Source: JAKIWV01 sp963773945 (GTDB lineage Archaea > Thermoplasmatota > Thermoplasmata > Lutacidiplasmatales > UBA184). Taken from it: a stretch of 64,000 nucleotides of DNA. The notes under the pieces are model-generated. The model had not been told where the DNA came from. It did no database searches and saw only the letters and a list, made by a program, of their open reading frames with translations. Shown here in pieces: positions 49,904 through 58,289 of this stretch. Every line of letters starts with the position of its first letter. Positions within the stretch are counted from its first letter, which is position 1. A program made the translations under genes and the position numbers. The stretch is from assembly GCA_963773945.1 (NCBI GenBank), contig CAVZDD010000003.1, forward strand, positions 434,001 to 498,000. The letters run 5' to 3'.

Positions 49904-50368
49904 ATGACGAACCGAGGCTACACCTACACCGCTGAGACCGGCGTCTCCGTGGCGCGGGCCCGCGGGCAGGAGCTGGCCATGTCACCCAAGAAGACCTACG
50001 AGGTGCTGAACGCGATCCGGGGCCTCGACCTCGAGAAGGCCCGCAAGATCCTCGACGAGGCGATCGCCCTCAAGCGCGCAATCCCGTTCCGGCGGTACAA
50101 CCAGGAGACGGCCCACAAGAAGGGCGTTGGACCGGGTCGCTACCCCAAGAAGGTGTGCGAGGCGCTGCTTGGCATTCTCGCAAACGCCGAGGCCAACGCC
50201 GAGTTCCAGGGCCTCGACACCGACCGGCTGTTCATCAAGGTCGCCGCGTCGTCGCGGGGTCGGATCCAAAAGGCCAGCATGCCGCGTGCTCAGGGGCGCG
50301 CCACGGCGTGGAACGAGCAGACCACCCACGTCGAGATCGTCCTCGGTGAGCGGAAGGAGGCGTCGTAA
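49904..50368 (+). CDS. rpl22: 50S ribosomal protein L22 (uL22)
   Basis: The 154 residues include RARGQELAMSPKKTYEVLNA and the beta-hairpin region with GRIQKASMPRAQGRA that lines the exit tunnel. Archaeal-type insert PFRRYNQETAHKKG is present. The stop overlaps the S3 start by one base. Confidence 0.96.
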   Translation: MTNRGYTYTAETGVSVARARGQELAMSPKKTYEVLNAIRGLDLEKARKILDEAIALKRAIPFRRYNQETAHKKGVGPGRYPKKVCEALLGILANAEANAEFQGLDTDRLFIKVAASSRGRIQKASMPRAQGRATAWNEQTTHVEIVLGERKEAS

Positions 50369-51051
50369 TGTCGAGCGAACGCAAGGTCATCGAGGAAGCC
50401 ACCCGCCGCGTTCTGCTCAAGGACTTCCTGATCCAGCAGAGCGCTCGCGCCGGTTTCGGGGGCCTGGACATCCAGCGGACCCCGATGGGCACGCGGGTCA
50501 CCCTGATCACCGAGAGGCCCGGGATCATCATCGGTCGGCGCGGCGAGCTCATCAAGCAGCTCACGCAGGACATCCAGAACCGGTTCAAGCTCGACAACCC
50601 CCAGATCGAGGTGCAGGAGGAGCGCCAGCCGGCGCTCAACGCCCAGCTCATGGCGGAGAAGCTCGCCGGCACCCTCGAGCGGGGATGGCACTTCCGTCGC
50701 GCCGGGCACTCGACCGTGCGCCGGATCATGGAGGCCGGAGCCCGGGGCTGCCAAGTGATTCTCTCCGGAAAGCTCACCGGCGAGCGCCATCGGACGGAAC
50801 GGTTCAAGTCCGGCACCATCAAGTACTGCGGCGAAGCCGCGATCCTGCTCATCGGGAAGGGATTCGCCCAGGCCCGCCTCAAGCCCGGCGTCATCGGCGT
50901 GAAGGTCTGGATCATGGGCCCGAACGCGCGGTTGCCGGACGAGATCCATGTCAAAGGGGTGGAAGAACGGCCGAAGGCCGCCCCGATCGAGCTCCCGTCG
51001 GTCGAAGTGCCTCCGCTGCCCGATGCTCCGCCGGTGGAGGGAGTCCCGTGA
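50368..51051 (+). CDS. rps3: 30S ribosomal protein S3 (uS3)
   Basis: The 227 residues carry an N-terminal KH domain with RPGIIIGRRGELIKQL, then the C-terminal domain with AGHSTVRRIMEAGARGCQV and SGKLTGERHRTERFK. It sits at the mRNA entry channel. The ending is Pro/Glu-rich. GTGA overlap with L29. Confidence 0.97.
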   Translation: MSSERKVIEEATRRVLLKDFLIQQSARAGFGGLDIQRTPMGTRVTLITERPGIIIGRRGELIKQLTQDIQNRFKLDNPQIEVQEERQPALNAQLMAEKLAGTLERGWHFRRAGHSTVRRIMEAGARGCQVILSGKLTGERHRTERFKSGTIKYCGEAAILLIGKGFAQARLKPGVIGVKVWIMGPNARLPDEIHVKGVEERPKAAPIELPSVEVPPLPDAPPVEGVP

Positions 51052-51263
51052 CGCTGCTTCGGATGAAGGACCTTCGCGCCCTCTCCGACGAGGATCTCCA
51101 GAAGAAGGTCGCGGACATCGAGAACGACTTGCTCCGGGAGCGGGGAACGGCGGCCATGGGCGGTGCTCCGCCCAGCCCGGGTCGCCTGCGGGCGCTTCGG
51201 ACGAACGTCGCCCGGGCCCTCACCGTGCTCTCGGAACGAGCCAACGCGGCGCGGTCCCGGTAA
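51048..51263 (+). CDS. rpl29: 50S ribosomal protein L29 (uL29)
   Basis: This 71-residue helical protein has the sequence MKDLRALSDEDLQKKVADIE and RLRALRTNVARALTVLSER. The GTG start at 51048 overlaps the S3 stop; ATG 51063 is an alternative. It lies at the tunnel exit beside L23. Confidence 0.92.
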   Translation: MTLLRMKDLRALSDEDLQKKVADIENDLLRERGTAAMGGAPPSPGRLRALRTNVARALTVLSERANAARSR

Positions 51264-51284
51264 GGGAGCGAGGGAAGGAGACGG

Positions 51285-51605
51285 ATGTCGCCCGACGGAG
51301 AAACCCCCCGGACCTCCCCCCCACCGGCGCTCCTCGGCGAGATCATCGGGCTCCCCGTCCACATTACCGAAGCTCCGGGTCTCCGCTCGCTACCCTGGGA
51401 CGGGGTCGTGGCGGACGAAACGCTGCACACGCTCCTCATTCGGCGTCCCGGCGCGAGCCGGTTGCGCCGGGTACCGAAGACCGGCCTCCGCGCGACGCTC
51501 GTCAAGGACGGCGACGAGGTATCGTTAATAGGCGAAGTTCTTCGCGTGCGCCCCGAAGACCGTACCAAGCTGCTAGCTCTGGGCGGCCGCCGGAGGTTTC
51601 GATGA
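51285..51605 (+). CDS. rnp1: RNase P protein component 1 (Rpp29/Pop4 homologue)
   Basis: This archaeal RNase P subunit of 106 residues helps process the 5' ends of tRNAs. The Sm-like barrel is recognisable from LLGEIIGLPVHITEAPG, WDGVVADETLHTLLIRR and VIGEVLRVRPEDR-type sequence (SLIGEVLRVRPEDRT). Its place between L29 and S17 is the standard archaeal location. ATGA overlap with S17. Confidence 0.9.
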   Translation: MSPDGETPRTSPPPALLGEIIGLPVHITEAPGLRSLPWDGVVADETLHTLLIRRPGASRLRRVPKTGLRATLVKDGDEVSLIGEVLRVRPEDRTKLLALGGRRRFR

Positions 51606-52027
51606 GTCCCCCCCCTAAGCCGAGCGCTCGCCGGGCCCGCGACATCGGGCTCGACGTCCGGTCCCCGAAGGAAGCGTGTGACGACGCCCACTGCCCCTTC
51701 CACGGACATCTGTCGGTGCGCGGTCAAATCTTCGAAGCCACGGTCGTGTCCACCGCGATGCAACGCACCGCGGTGGTCGAACGGACCATCCTCCGACGGA
51801 TCCCGAAGTACGAACGGTACGCCAAACGCCGCCGCCGCTACTTGGTCCACGACCCGCCGTGTCTCAAGGTCCGCGTCGGCCGGTTGGTGCGCGTAGCCGA
51901 GACCCGACCGCTGTCGAAGACCGTCACGTTCTGCATCGTCGAGGACCTGGGCGACGCCTCCCGCCGCACCAGCGGCGACGATATCGTCCCGCTGCCGGCC
52001 TCCGCGCCGAAGGAGCCGGCCGAATGA
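51602..52027 (+). CDS. rps17: 30S ribosomal protein S17 (uS17)
   Basis: The 141 residues hold the archaeal signature CPFHGHLSVRGQIFEATVVS and IPKYERYAKRRRRYLVHDP, ending with an OB fold and a short Pro/Ala tail. ATGA overlap at both ends. Confidence 0.96.
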   Translation: MSPPPKPSARRARDIGLDVRSPKEACDDAHCPFHGHLSVRGQIFEATVVSTAMQRTAVVERTILRRIPKYERYAKRRRRYLVHDPPCLKVRVGRLVRVAETRPLSKTVTFCIVEDLGDASRRTSGDDIVPLPASAPKEPAE

Positions 52028-52422
52028 AGGGTCTCGCCGGTGCCCGGACCCGGGGCCTTCCCAAAGGCGCCCGCCTGGATTGCGTCGACAACACGGGCGC
52101 CAAAGTCGTCGAGATCATCGCCGTCCGCAACTGGCACGGCACCCACCGTCGCTACCCCCGCGCCGCGGTCGCGGACCTGGTGATCGCGTCGGTCAAGAAG
52201 GGAACGCCGGAGATGCGCCGCCAGGTCGTCCATGCGGTGATCGTCCGTTCGAAGATCCCCATCCACCGCGCCGACGGTACGCGCATCCAGTTCGAGGACA
52301 ACGCCGCAGTCATCACGACCGAGACCGGCGAGATCAAAGGATCCCAGATCAAGGGCCCGGTGGCCAAGGAAGCCGCCGAACGCTGGCCGCGCATCGCCGC
52401 CGCCTCGTCGATCATTGTCTGA
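52024..52422 (+). CDS. rpl14: 50S ribosomal protein L14 (uL14)
   Basis: The 132 residues contain ARLDCVDNTGAKVVEIIAV and VVHAVIVRSKIPIHRADG and end in AKEAAERWPRIAAASSIIV. The translation GTPase-facing side of the large subunit is its usual place. Confidence 0.97.
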   Translation: MKGLAGARTRGLPKGARLDCVDNTGAKVVEIIAVRNWHGTHRRYPRAAVADLVIASVKKGTPEMRRQVVHAVIVRSKIPIHRADGTRIQFEDNAAVITTETGEIKGSQIKGPVAKEAAERWPRIAAASSIIV

Positions 52423-52435
52423 AGGGGGCCCGTCG

Positions 52436-52978
52436 ATGAGCAACTCCGGTTCCACACAACCCCGCAAGCAGCGGCGGGCGAGCTTCCAGGCGTCGTCGTT
52501 CGACCGGCACCGCCAGATGGCCGTCAGTCTCTCGCGCGACCTCCGGGCCCGGTACCACCGGCGCGCCTTGCCGCTCCGGAAGGGCGACACGGTCCGCATC
52601 ATCTCCGGCAGTTTCAAGGGCCGGGAGGAACGGGTCACCAAGGTCGACATGGAATCGCTGCGCGTCACGCTCGACAACGTGACGATCAAGAAGGTCGACC
52701 AGAAGCTCAAGCCGCTCCCGATTCGCTCGACGCACCTCATCCTGACCCGACTCAACCTCGCCGACCCCTGGCGCCGAAGGATTCTCAACGTGAGTGCCGC
52801 TGAAGTGCCGCCCGAGGAAACCCCCGCCGCCGCTCCCGTGGCCGAGATCCCGGCCGAGCCTCCCGTCCCGGAACCGGCCGCGGAGGGCTCCGAGACCCCT
52901 CCCACCGAGGACACCGAGACCGCTCCCACTCCCCCGAAGAAGCGACGCACGAAGCCGGCCGCCGAGGAGTCCGAATGA
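52436..52978 (+). CDS. rpl24: 50S ribosomal protein L24 (uL24) with long acidic tail
   Basis: The core (residues 1-120) contains LRARYHRRALPLRKGDTVRI, the KOW segment SGSFKGREERVTKVDMES and RSTHLILTRLNLADPWR. Archaeal L24 usually ends here or soon after; this one continues for about 60 residues of Pro/Ala/Glu/Thr-rich sequence ending in a basic patch (KKRRTKPAAEESE). The ATG at 52436 is 13 bp after the L14 stop. ATGA overlap with S4e. Confidence 0.95.
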   Translation: MSNSGSTQPRKQRRASFQASSFDRHRQMAVSLSRDLRARYHRRALPLRKGDTVRIISGSFKGREERVTKVDMESLRVTLDNVTIKKVDQKLKPLPIRSTHLILTRLNLADPWRRRILNVSAAEVPPEETPAAAPVAEIPAEPPVPEPAAEGSETPPTEDTETAPTPPKKRRTKPAAEESE

Positions 52979-53691
52979 CGCGACGGCTCAAGCGCGGCGC
53001 CGCGCCCCGCGCCTGGACGGTTCCCCGGAAGGGGACGAAATGGATCCTCCGACCGTCTCCGGGCCCCCACCCCCAGGACGCCTCCATCCCCTTGCTCCTC
53101 GTTCTCCGGGATGTGCTGCGCATCGCGCAGAGCGCCCGGGAGGCCCGACTCCTGGTACGGAGCGGCGCGGTGCGGGTCGACGGAAAGGTCGTGGCCGACC
53201 TGTCCCGCGGCATCGGTCTCATGGATACTCTCACGCTCGGCGCGCCCCTCAACGCACACTACCGACAGTTCAAGGACCGGCGGGGGAAGCTCCGGCTCTA
53301 CCCGATACCGGCCGAGGAGGCCGCGGTGAAGATCGGCCGCATCCAGCGCAAGACGACGGTCCCCGGGGGCAAGCTCCAGGTGACGCTCCACGACGGCCGC
53401 AACATCCGGATCCCGGAAGGCGTCGACTGGAAGGTCGGCGACTCGCTCAAGATCCACCTACCGGACCAGAAGGTCCTGGGCCGGCTGCCGTTCGCCGTCG
53501 GTCACCTGGCGTACGTGGCCGGCGGCTCCCACGTCGGAGAGCTTGCCCGGATCGAGCGCGTCGAGGTATTGAACTCCCCGCAGCCGAACCGGGTGCACTT
53601 CAAAGAGGGATTTTCGACCGTCAAGCAGTATGTCTTCGTCGTGGGCGAGTCGACGCCCCAGATCACCCTGCCGGAGGCGATCAACCGATGA
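52975..53691 (+). CDS. rps4e: 30S ribosomal protein S4e (eS4)
   Basis: The 238 residues are an archaeal/eukaryotic-only protein with an S4-type RNA-binding motif (EARLLVRSGAVRVDGKVVAD), a central region (RLYPIPAEEAAVKIGRI) and a C-terminal KOW-like domain (GHLAYVAGGSHVGELARIE). ATGA overlap with L5. Confidence 0.97.
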   Translation: MTRRLKRGAAPRAWTVPRKGTKWILRPSPGPHPQDASIPLLLVLRDVLRIAQSAREARLLVRSGAVRVDGKVVADLSRGIGLMDTLTLGAPLNAHYRQFKDRRGKLRLYPIPAEEAAVKIGRIQRKTTVPGGKLQVTLHDGRNIRIPEGVDWKVGDSLKIHLPDQKVLGRLPFAVGHLAYVAGGSHVGELARIERVEVLNSPQPNRVHFKEGFSTVKQYVFVVGESTPQITLPEAINR

Positions 53692-54248
53692 GCGCTCCGC
53701 CACCCGCGATCCCTCGGGCCGCCGAACCGACTCCCCCCGGGAACCGGTGGCGTATGCTCCGCGTCGTGAAAGTGGTCGTCAACATCGGCGTGGGCGAATC
53801 GGGCGAGCGTAGGGCGAAGGCGGAGAAAGTCCTGGCGATGGTCGCGAAACAGAAGCCGGTGTCCACCCGCTCCCATTCCACGAACCGAGACTTCGGGATC
53901 CGGGAGGGGCAGGAGATCGGCGTCAAAGTCACGCTGCGCCGCGAAGCGGCGATGGACTTCCTGCAGCGGGCCTTCGAAGCCCGGGACAAACAGTTCGACA
54001 CCGATTCGGTCGATACCGACGGGAACTTCTCCCTCGGCATCCGGGATTACACCGACTTTACGGGCATGAAGTACGACCCGGCGATCGGCATCTTCGGCAT
54101 GGATATTTCCGTCGAGATGGGCCGCGCCGGCTGGCGCGTTCGCGACCGGCGGGCGCAGTCCGCGGCGTTGCCGGCGCACGTCCGTGTCGCGCCGGACGAG
54201 ACCCGAAAATTCCTAGTCGAGCAGTTCGGCGTGACGCTGCTGGAGTGA
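53688..54248 (+). CDS. rpl5: 50S ribosomal protein L5 (uL5)
   Basis: The 186 residues include VVKVVVNIGVGESGERRAKA, STRSHSTNRDFGIREGQE and YDPAIGIFGMDISVEMGR. It contacts 5S rRNA and the P-site tRNA. The ATG at 53688 overlaps the S4e stop. Confidence 0.97.
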   Translation: MSAPPPAIPRAAEPTPPGNRWRMLRVVKVVVNIGVGESGERRAKAEKVLAMVAKQKPVSTRSHSTNRDFGIREGQEIGVKVTLRREAAMDFLQRAFEARDKQFDTDSVDTDGNFSLGIRDYTDFTGMKYDPAIGIFGMDISVEMGRAGWRVRDRRAQSAALPAHVRVAPDETRKFLVEQFGVTLLE

Positions 54249-54397
54249 TCGTGAAGCCCAAGAAGATGTTCGGACGGAAGGAAGGGTGCCTGCGCTGCGA
54301 CCGGAAGCGCGGCATCGTCCGGCGCTACGGACTCCACCTCTGCCGTCAATGCTTCCGCGAAGTGGCGATGGACCTGGGCTTCCGGAAGTACCAGTGA
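54245..54397 (+). CDS. rps14: 30S ribosomal protein S14, zinc-binding type (uS14)
   Basis: This 50-residue protein is below the usual ORF cut-off. It has two Cys pairs (GCLRCDRKRG and LCRQCFREVA) forming one zinc site, and the C-terminal DLGFRKYQ. The GTG at 54245 overlaps the L5 stop (GTGA). Position between L5 and S8 confirms it. Confidence 0.95.
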   Translation: MIVKPKKMFGRKEGCLRCDRKRGIVRRYGLHLCRQCFREVAMDLGFRKYQ

Positions 54398-54407
54398 AGG
54401 GTTGACC

Positions 54408-54797
54408 ATGCAGCAGGATCTACTCAACGACGCGCTGGTGTCGCTCCGCCACGCCGATCTGCAAGGCAAGCAGGTCGTGACCCTCGCCCCGGCCTCGAAG
54501 CTGGTCGGCGAGGTGCTCCGCATTCTCCAGGCGAACCAGTACATCGAGGCCTTCACGTTCGTGCAGAACGGCCGCGGCGGCAGCTACGAGGTCAAGCTCG
54601 CCCGCCGGATCAACTCCTGCGGCGTGATCAAGCCCCGTCTCGCCGTCCGGGCCCGCGACCTGGAGAAGTTCGAGAGTCGGTACCTGCCGGCCCAGGACTT
54701 CGGTCGGCTCGTGCTCTCGACCAGCCACGGCGTCATTACTCAGGTCGAGGCCCGCGAACAGAAGGTCGGTGGGAGGTTGCTCGCCTATGTCTTCTGA
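54408..54797 (+). CDS. rps8: 30S ribosomal protein S8 (uS8)
   Basis: The 129 residues include DLLNDALVSLRHADLQGK, RINSCGVIKPRLAVRARD and the C-terminal RNA-binding VLSTSHGVITQVEAREQKVG. ATG 54408 is preferred over a TTG two codons upstream. Confidence 0.96.
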   Translation: MQQDLLNDALVSLRHADLQGKQVVTLAPASKLVGEVLRILQANQYIEAFTFVQNGRGGSYEVKLARRINSCGVIKPRLAVRARDLEKFESRYLPAQDFGRLVLSTSHGVITQVEAREQKVGGRLLAYVF

Positions 54798-55367
54798 GAG
54801 CTCCGGCGCGCCGTCGCCCGGCGAGATCCGGGTGGAGTTGCCGGCGGGGGTGCACGCTCGCTTGGAGAACGACACGCTCTTCGTGAAGGGTCCGCACGGG
54901 GAAGTCCACCGGACGGTCCCGCTGGGGGCGCTCCGGTTCACGCCGGCACCGACGTCCGTCACGATCACGCTGCTCGTCTCCTCCGAACGCAAGAAGGCCC
55001 GGTCGCTCATCAACACCTGGGAACGCCACCTTGGGAACATGGCGCAGGGGGTTACCCACGGCTTCGAGGCTCGGATGAAGGTCGTAGCGGCGCACTTTCC
55101 GATGAAGGTGGCCGTCAAGGAACACCACGTCGTCATCGAGAACTTCCTCGGGGAGAAGTACCCCGGACCGCGGCGATCCTCCCCGGGGTCGAAGCGAAGG
55201 TCGACGGCGAGTTCGTGATCCTCTCCGGGCCCGACATCGAGCGGGTCGGCCAGAGCGCGGCGAACATCGAGCGCACGACCAAGATCCGGGACTACGACCC
55301 CCGGGTCTTTCAGGACGGCATCTACATCATCGAGAAGGCCCGGCCCCGGGCCGCCGAGGGCGCATGA
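54787..55367 (+). CDS. rpl6: 50S ribosomal protein L6 (uL6), with one frameshift
   Basis: The first frame reads PGEIRVELPAGVHARLENDT to VVIENFLGEKYP and then goes astray after the CCCC run at 55161-55164. Adding one C there restores RTAAILPGVEAKVDGEFVI and the rest (SGPDIERVGQSAANIER, YIIEKARP), giving 193 residues. Both halves are conserved, so a base-call error is the likely cause. The gene overlaps S8 by 11 bases and L32e by ATGA. Confidence 0.92.
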
Positions 55368-55978
55368 CGGACCCGAAGGACGCCCCGGTGGCCGACGCGG
55401 AAGAGACGGCTCCCGGGACCGCGCCCGCCGCTACGGAAGCCACTCCCGCGTCGAAGAAGCCGCGAGCCGCCCGCGGCACCGCCCGCAAGACGGCGACGGC
55501 CGCCCCGGAAGAGGCGCCCAAGCCGAAGGCGAAGGCGCCGAAGGAGACGCCACCCCCGCGGCGGCCCAAGCTCTCGCCGGAACTTCTCCGACTCCTGACC
55601 TTCCGGCACCGCCAGGACTCGCATCGCCCGCTGTTCACCCGACAGGCCTCCTATCGGTACTGGCGCATCGGACGCTGGGATTCGTGGCGGAAGCCTCGGG
55701 GACTGCAGTCCAAGCAGCGCCGGCACTACGGCTACCGTTCCACGATCCCGAGCATCGGGTTCCGGGGCCCCCGGCTCGTCCGAGGACGCACGCCGACCGG
55801 ATTCCGCCCGATCCTCGTTCACACCGTCGACCAGATCCGCCAGATCGACCCCGCGCAGGAAGCCGCGATCATCGCCCGGACCGTCGGCACGCAGAAGCGC
55901 CTGGTCCTCGAAGAGGCGGCGCGAAAGCGCGGCATCCACGTCCTCAACCCTCTGACCAAGGACAGCCGGGAGACGTAG
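55364..55978 (+). CDS. rpl32e: 50S ribosomal protein L32e (eL32) with long N-terminal extension
   Basis: The core, from about residue 75, has LLTFRHRQDSHRPLF, RYWRIGRWDSWRKPRGLQSK and STIPSIGFRGPRLVRG. The first 70 residues are an Ala/Pro/Lys/Glu-rich low-complexity extension (KKPRAARGTARKTATAAP) not seen in compact archaeal L32e. Present only in Archaea and eukaryotes. Confidence 0.95.
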   Translation: MTDPKDAPVADAEETAPGTAPAATEATPASKKPRAARGTARKTATAAPEEAPKPKAKAPKETPPPRRPKLSPELLRLLTFRHRQDSHRPLFTRQASYRYWRIGRWDSWRKPRGLQSKQRRHYGYRSTIPSIGFRGPRLVRGRTPTGFRPILVHTVDQIRQIDPAQEAAIIARTVGTQKRLVLEEAARKRGIHVLNPLTKDSRET

Positions 55979-55982
55979 GACG

Positions 55983-56447
55983 ATGCCGGATCTCTCGAAC
56001 CAACGCCGGATGGCGGCCACGCTCCTCAAGTGCGGTCAGGGCCGCGTCTGGATCGACCCCTCTCGACAGGAGGACCTCGCCGACGCCGTGACGCGGAAGG
56101 ACATCCGCGGCGCCATCAAGGCCGGTGTGATCCAGCGGCTCCCGATCCAGGGCACGTCCCGGGGACGCGCCCGCCAGCACGCGGAGGAGGTCCGCAAAGG
56201 ACGTCACCAGGGCCCCGGCTCCCGAAAAGGCTCCCCGATTTCGCGCGTCACCAAGAAGGGACGCTGGATGCGCCGTATCCGGGCCCAACGGAGCCTGCTC
56301 GCCGAGCTGAGGGAAAAGAAGACCATTCCGCCGGCCGTGTACCGGTCGTTCTACCAGAAGGCCAAGGGCGGTATGTTCCGGAGCCGGGCCCATCTGCTCC
56401 TCAACCTGCGTCTCGCGGGCCACGCGCTCGAGGAGAAGAAGCCATGA
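55983..56447 (+). CDS. rpl19e: 50S ribosomal protein L19e (eL19)
   Basis: The 154 residues include LSNQRRMAATLLKCGQGRVW, SRGRARQHAEEVRKGRHQGP and RRIRAQRSLLAELREKKTI, typical of the long helical archaeal L19e. ATGA overlap with L18. Confidence 0.97.
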   Translation: MPDLSNQRRMAATLLKCGQGRVWIDPSRQEDLADAVTRKDIRGAIKAGVIQRLPIQGTSRGRARQHAEEVRKGRHQGPGSRKGSPISRVTKKGRWMRRIRAQRSLLAELREKKTIPPAVYRSFYQKAKGGMFRSRAHLLLNLRLAGHALEEKKP

Positions 56448-56971
56448 GCAACGGACCCCGGTACCGCGTCCCGTTCCGCCGGCGCCGCGAAGGGAAGACC
56501 GATTACCGGATCCGCCTCCGGCTCCTGCGCGGCGACCAGCCCCGCGCGGTGGTGCGCGTCACGAACCGCCGGATCCTGGTCACGCTAACCACCTACGACC
56601 CGCTCGGCGACCGCGTGGTCGCGTCGGCGGAGAGCGTCGAGCTGACCTCCGTCGGGTTCCCGGAGTCGAACCTCCGCACGACCCCGGCGGCGTATCTGAC
56701 CGGCTACCTCGCCGGCGTACGGGCCAAGGCCGCCGGCACCCAGTCGGCCGTCCTCGATGTCGGGCTGCGTCACCCGACCCCCGGTGGCCGGCTCATGGGC
56801 GCGCTGAAGGGCCTCTTGGACGCCGGTCTCGAGGTTCCTCACGGCGACAAGGGGCTCCCGACCGCGGACCGCTTGAACGGTCAGCACCTACCCAAGCCGC
56901 TTCCGAAGCCGGTCGAAGCCTACAAATCCGAACTTGCTCAGCCCCGGGTCCCCTCGAAGGAGTCCCCATGA
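56444..56971 (+). CDS. rpl18: 50S ribosomal protein L18 (uL18)
   Basis: The 175 residues from ATG 56444 contain RVPFRRRREGKTDYRIRLRL, AAYLTGYLAGVRAKAAGTQ and VLDVGLRHPTPGGRLMGALK. It binds 5S rRNA. The upstream frame is a shadow of L19e. Confidence 0.97.
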   Translation: MSNGPRYRVPFRRRREGKTDYRIRLRLLRGDQPRAVVRVTNRRILVTLTTYDPLGDRVVASAESVELTSVGFPESNLRTTPAAYLTGYLAGVRAKAAGTQSAVLDVGLRHPTPGGRLMGALKGLLDAGLEVPHGDKGLPTADRLNGQHLPKPLPKPVEAYKSELAQPRVPSKESP

Positions 56972-57830
56972 GTCCGGCCATGGCCTCGGCACCCGCCGCC
57001 CCGTCGCCGGGCCCCGGCCCGGGGGTCGGTTCGGCCCGGGAGGCCCGGCGCCCGCGCCGCCGTGGGTACCGAAGACCGAGCTCGGGCGGAAGGTCCATTC
57101 CGGCGAGATCACCACGATGTCCGCGGCGCTCCACAGTGGGCTCCCGCTGCGCGAGGCCGGGATCGTCGACGCGCTGCTCCCGGGCCTCCACGATGAGGTG
57201 CTGGACGTCAACATGGTCCAGCGGATGACCGACTCCGGTCGCCGGTACAAGTTCGCCGTCACGGTCGTGGTCGGGAACGGCGACGGGTTCGTCGGCCTCG
57301 GACGGGCCAAGGGAAAGGAGGTCGGTCCCACCATCCGGCGGGCCATCGACAAGGCGAAGCTCCACATGGTGGAGGTCCTCCGCGGCTGTGGCAGCTGGGA
57401 ATGCGGCTGCGGACGCTCCCACTCGGTCCCCTTCATGATCCACGGCCGCTCCGGCTCCGTCGTCGCGACCTTCAAGCCGGCGCCGCGGGGCGTCGGTCTC
57501 GCAGTCGGGGATGTCGTCAAGCCAGTGCTCCGGTTCGCCGGGCTCACGGATGCCTGGGGGTTCACGTCCGGGCACACCAAGACCACGGTCAACTACGCGC
57601 AGGCCGCCTACGAGGCGCTGCGTCAACTCTCGATCCTCAAGGTACCGGCCGAGGACGCCGGGCGACTCAAGATCGTCCGCGGCCCGGTGGGCACCTCGAT
57701 CCTGCCTCCGAAGGAAGACACCCCCCCCGACCGCCGCGGTGGCCGGGGCGGGCGAGGGGGCCCGGGCCGCGGCGGACCGGGACGGCGCGGTCCCGGGGGC
57801 GGGGGCCCCCGGCGTCCGGGGCAGCGGTGA
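56968..57830 (+). CDS. rps5: 30S ribosomal protein S5 (uS5), with one frameshift and an RGG-like tail
   Basis: The ATG at 56968 overlaps the L18 stop (ATGA), but its frame diverges at the GGGGG run at 57021-57025. One extra G joins it to the conserved S5 frame (WVPKTELGRKVHSGEITTM, RYKFAVTVVVGNGDGFVGLG, SHSVPFMIHGRSGSVVATF), for 287 residues in all. The dsRBD-like domain and the GRAKGKEVGPTIRRAID helix are intact. The last 35 residues are a striking Gly/Arg/Pro tail (RRGGRGGRGGPGRGGPGRR). S5 lines the mRNA entry channel. Confidence 0.92.
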
Positions 57831-57834
57831 GTCG

Positions 57835-58281
57835 ATGGCGTGGATCGTGGTCCGCGTCCGCGGAGGGATTCACTCGCGCCACGACATCCAGCAGACGCTC
57901 CGGGAACTGCATCTCACGCGGGCCAACCATGCGACCGTAGTGCCCGAGGAGCCCTCGTTCCGGGGGATGCTCATGGCCACGCAGGGTTACGTCACGTGGG
58001 GCGAAGCGGAAGCGGAGACGGTCCAGGTGCTCCTCGCCGCTCGCGGCGAGACCCGGACCGGCGTTCGACTGTCCGCGCCGAAAGAGGACACGCCCCCCGT
58101 GGCCGAACTCGCGACCTCCGTGCTCGGCGGCGGTCTGGCGCGCGTCAAGACGCTCAAGCCCTTGGTCCGGCTCGCCCCGCCGAAGGGCGGCTGGAAGTCG
58201 ACCAAGAAGCCCTACTCGCTCGGGGGCGCCCTGGGATACCGCGGCCGCGCGATCAACGACCTCGTCAAGAAGATGATCTAG
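57835..58281 (+). CDS. rpl30: 50S ribosomal protein L30 (uL30)
   Basis: The 148 residues are the long archaeal form. Features are WIVVRVRGGIHSRHDIQQTL and LTRANHATVVPEEPSFRGML; the ending GYRGRAINDLVKKMI is conserved. ATG 57835 lies 4 bp after the S5 stop. Confidence 0.95.
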   Translation: MAWIVVRVRGGIHSRHDIQQTLRELHLTRANHATVVPEEPSFRGMLMATQGYVTWGEAEAETVQVLLAARGETRTGVRLSAPKEDTPPVAELATSVLGGGLARVKTLKPLVRLAPPKGGWKSTKKPYSLGGALGYRGRAINDLVKKMI

Positions 58282-58289
58282 GAGTTGTG

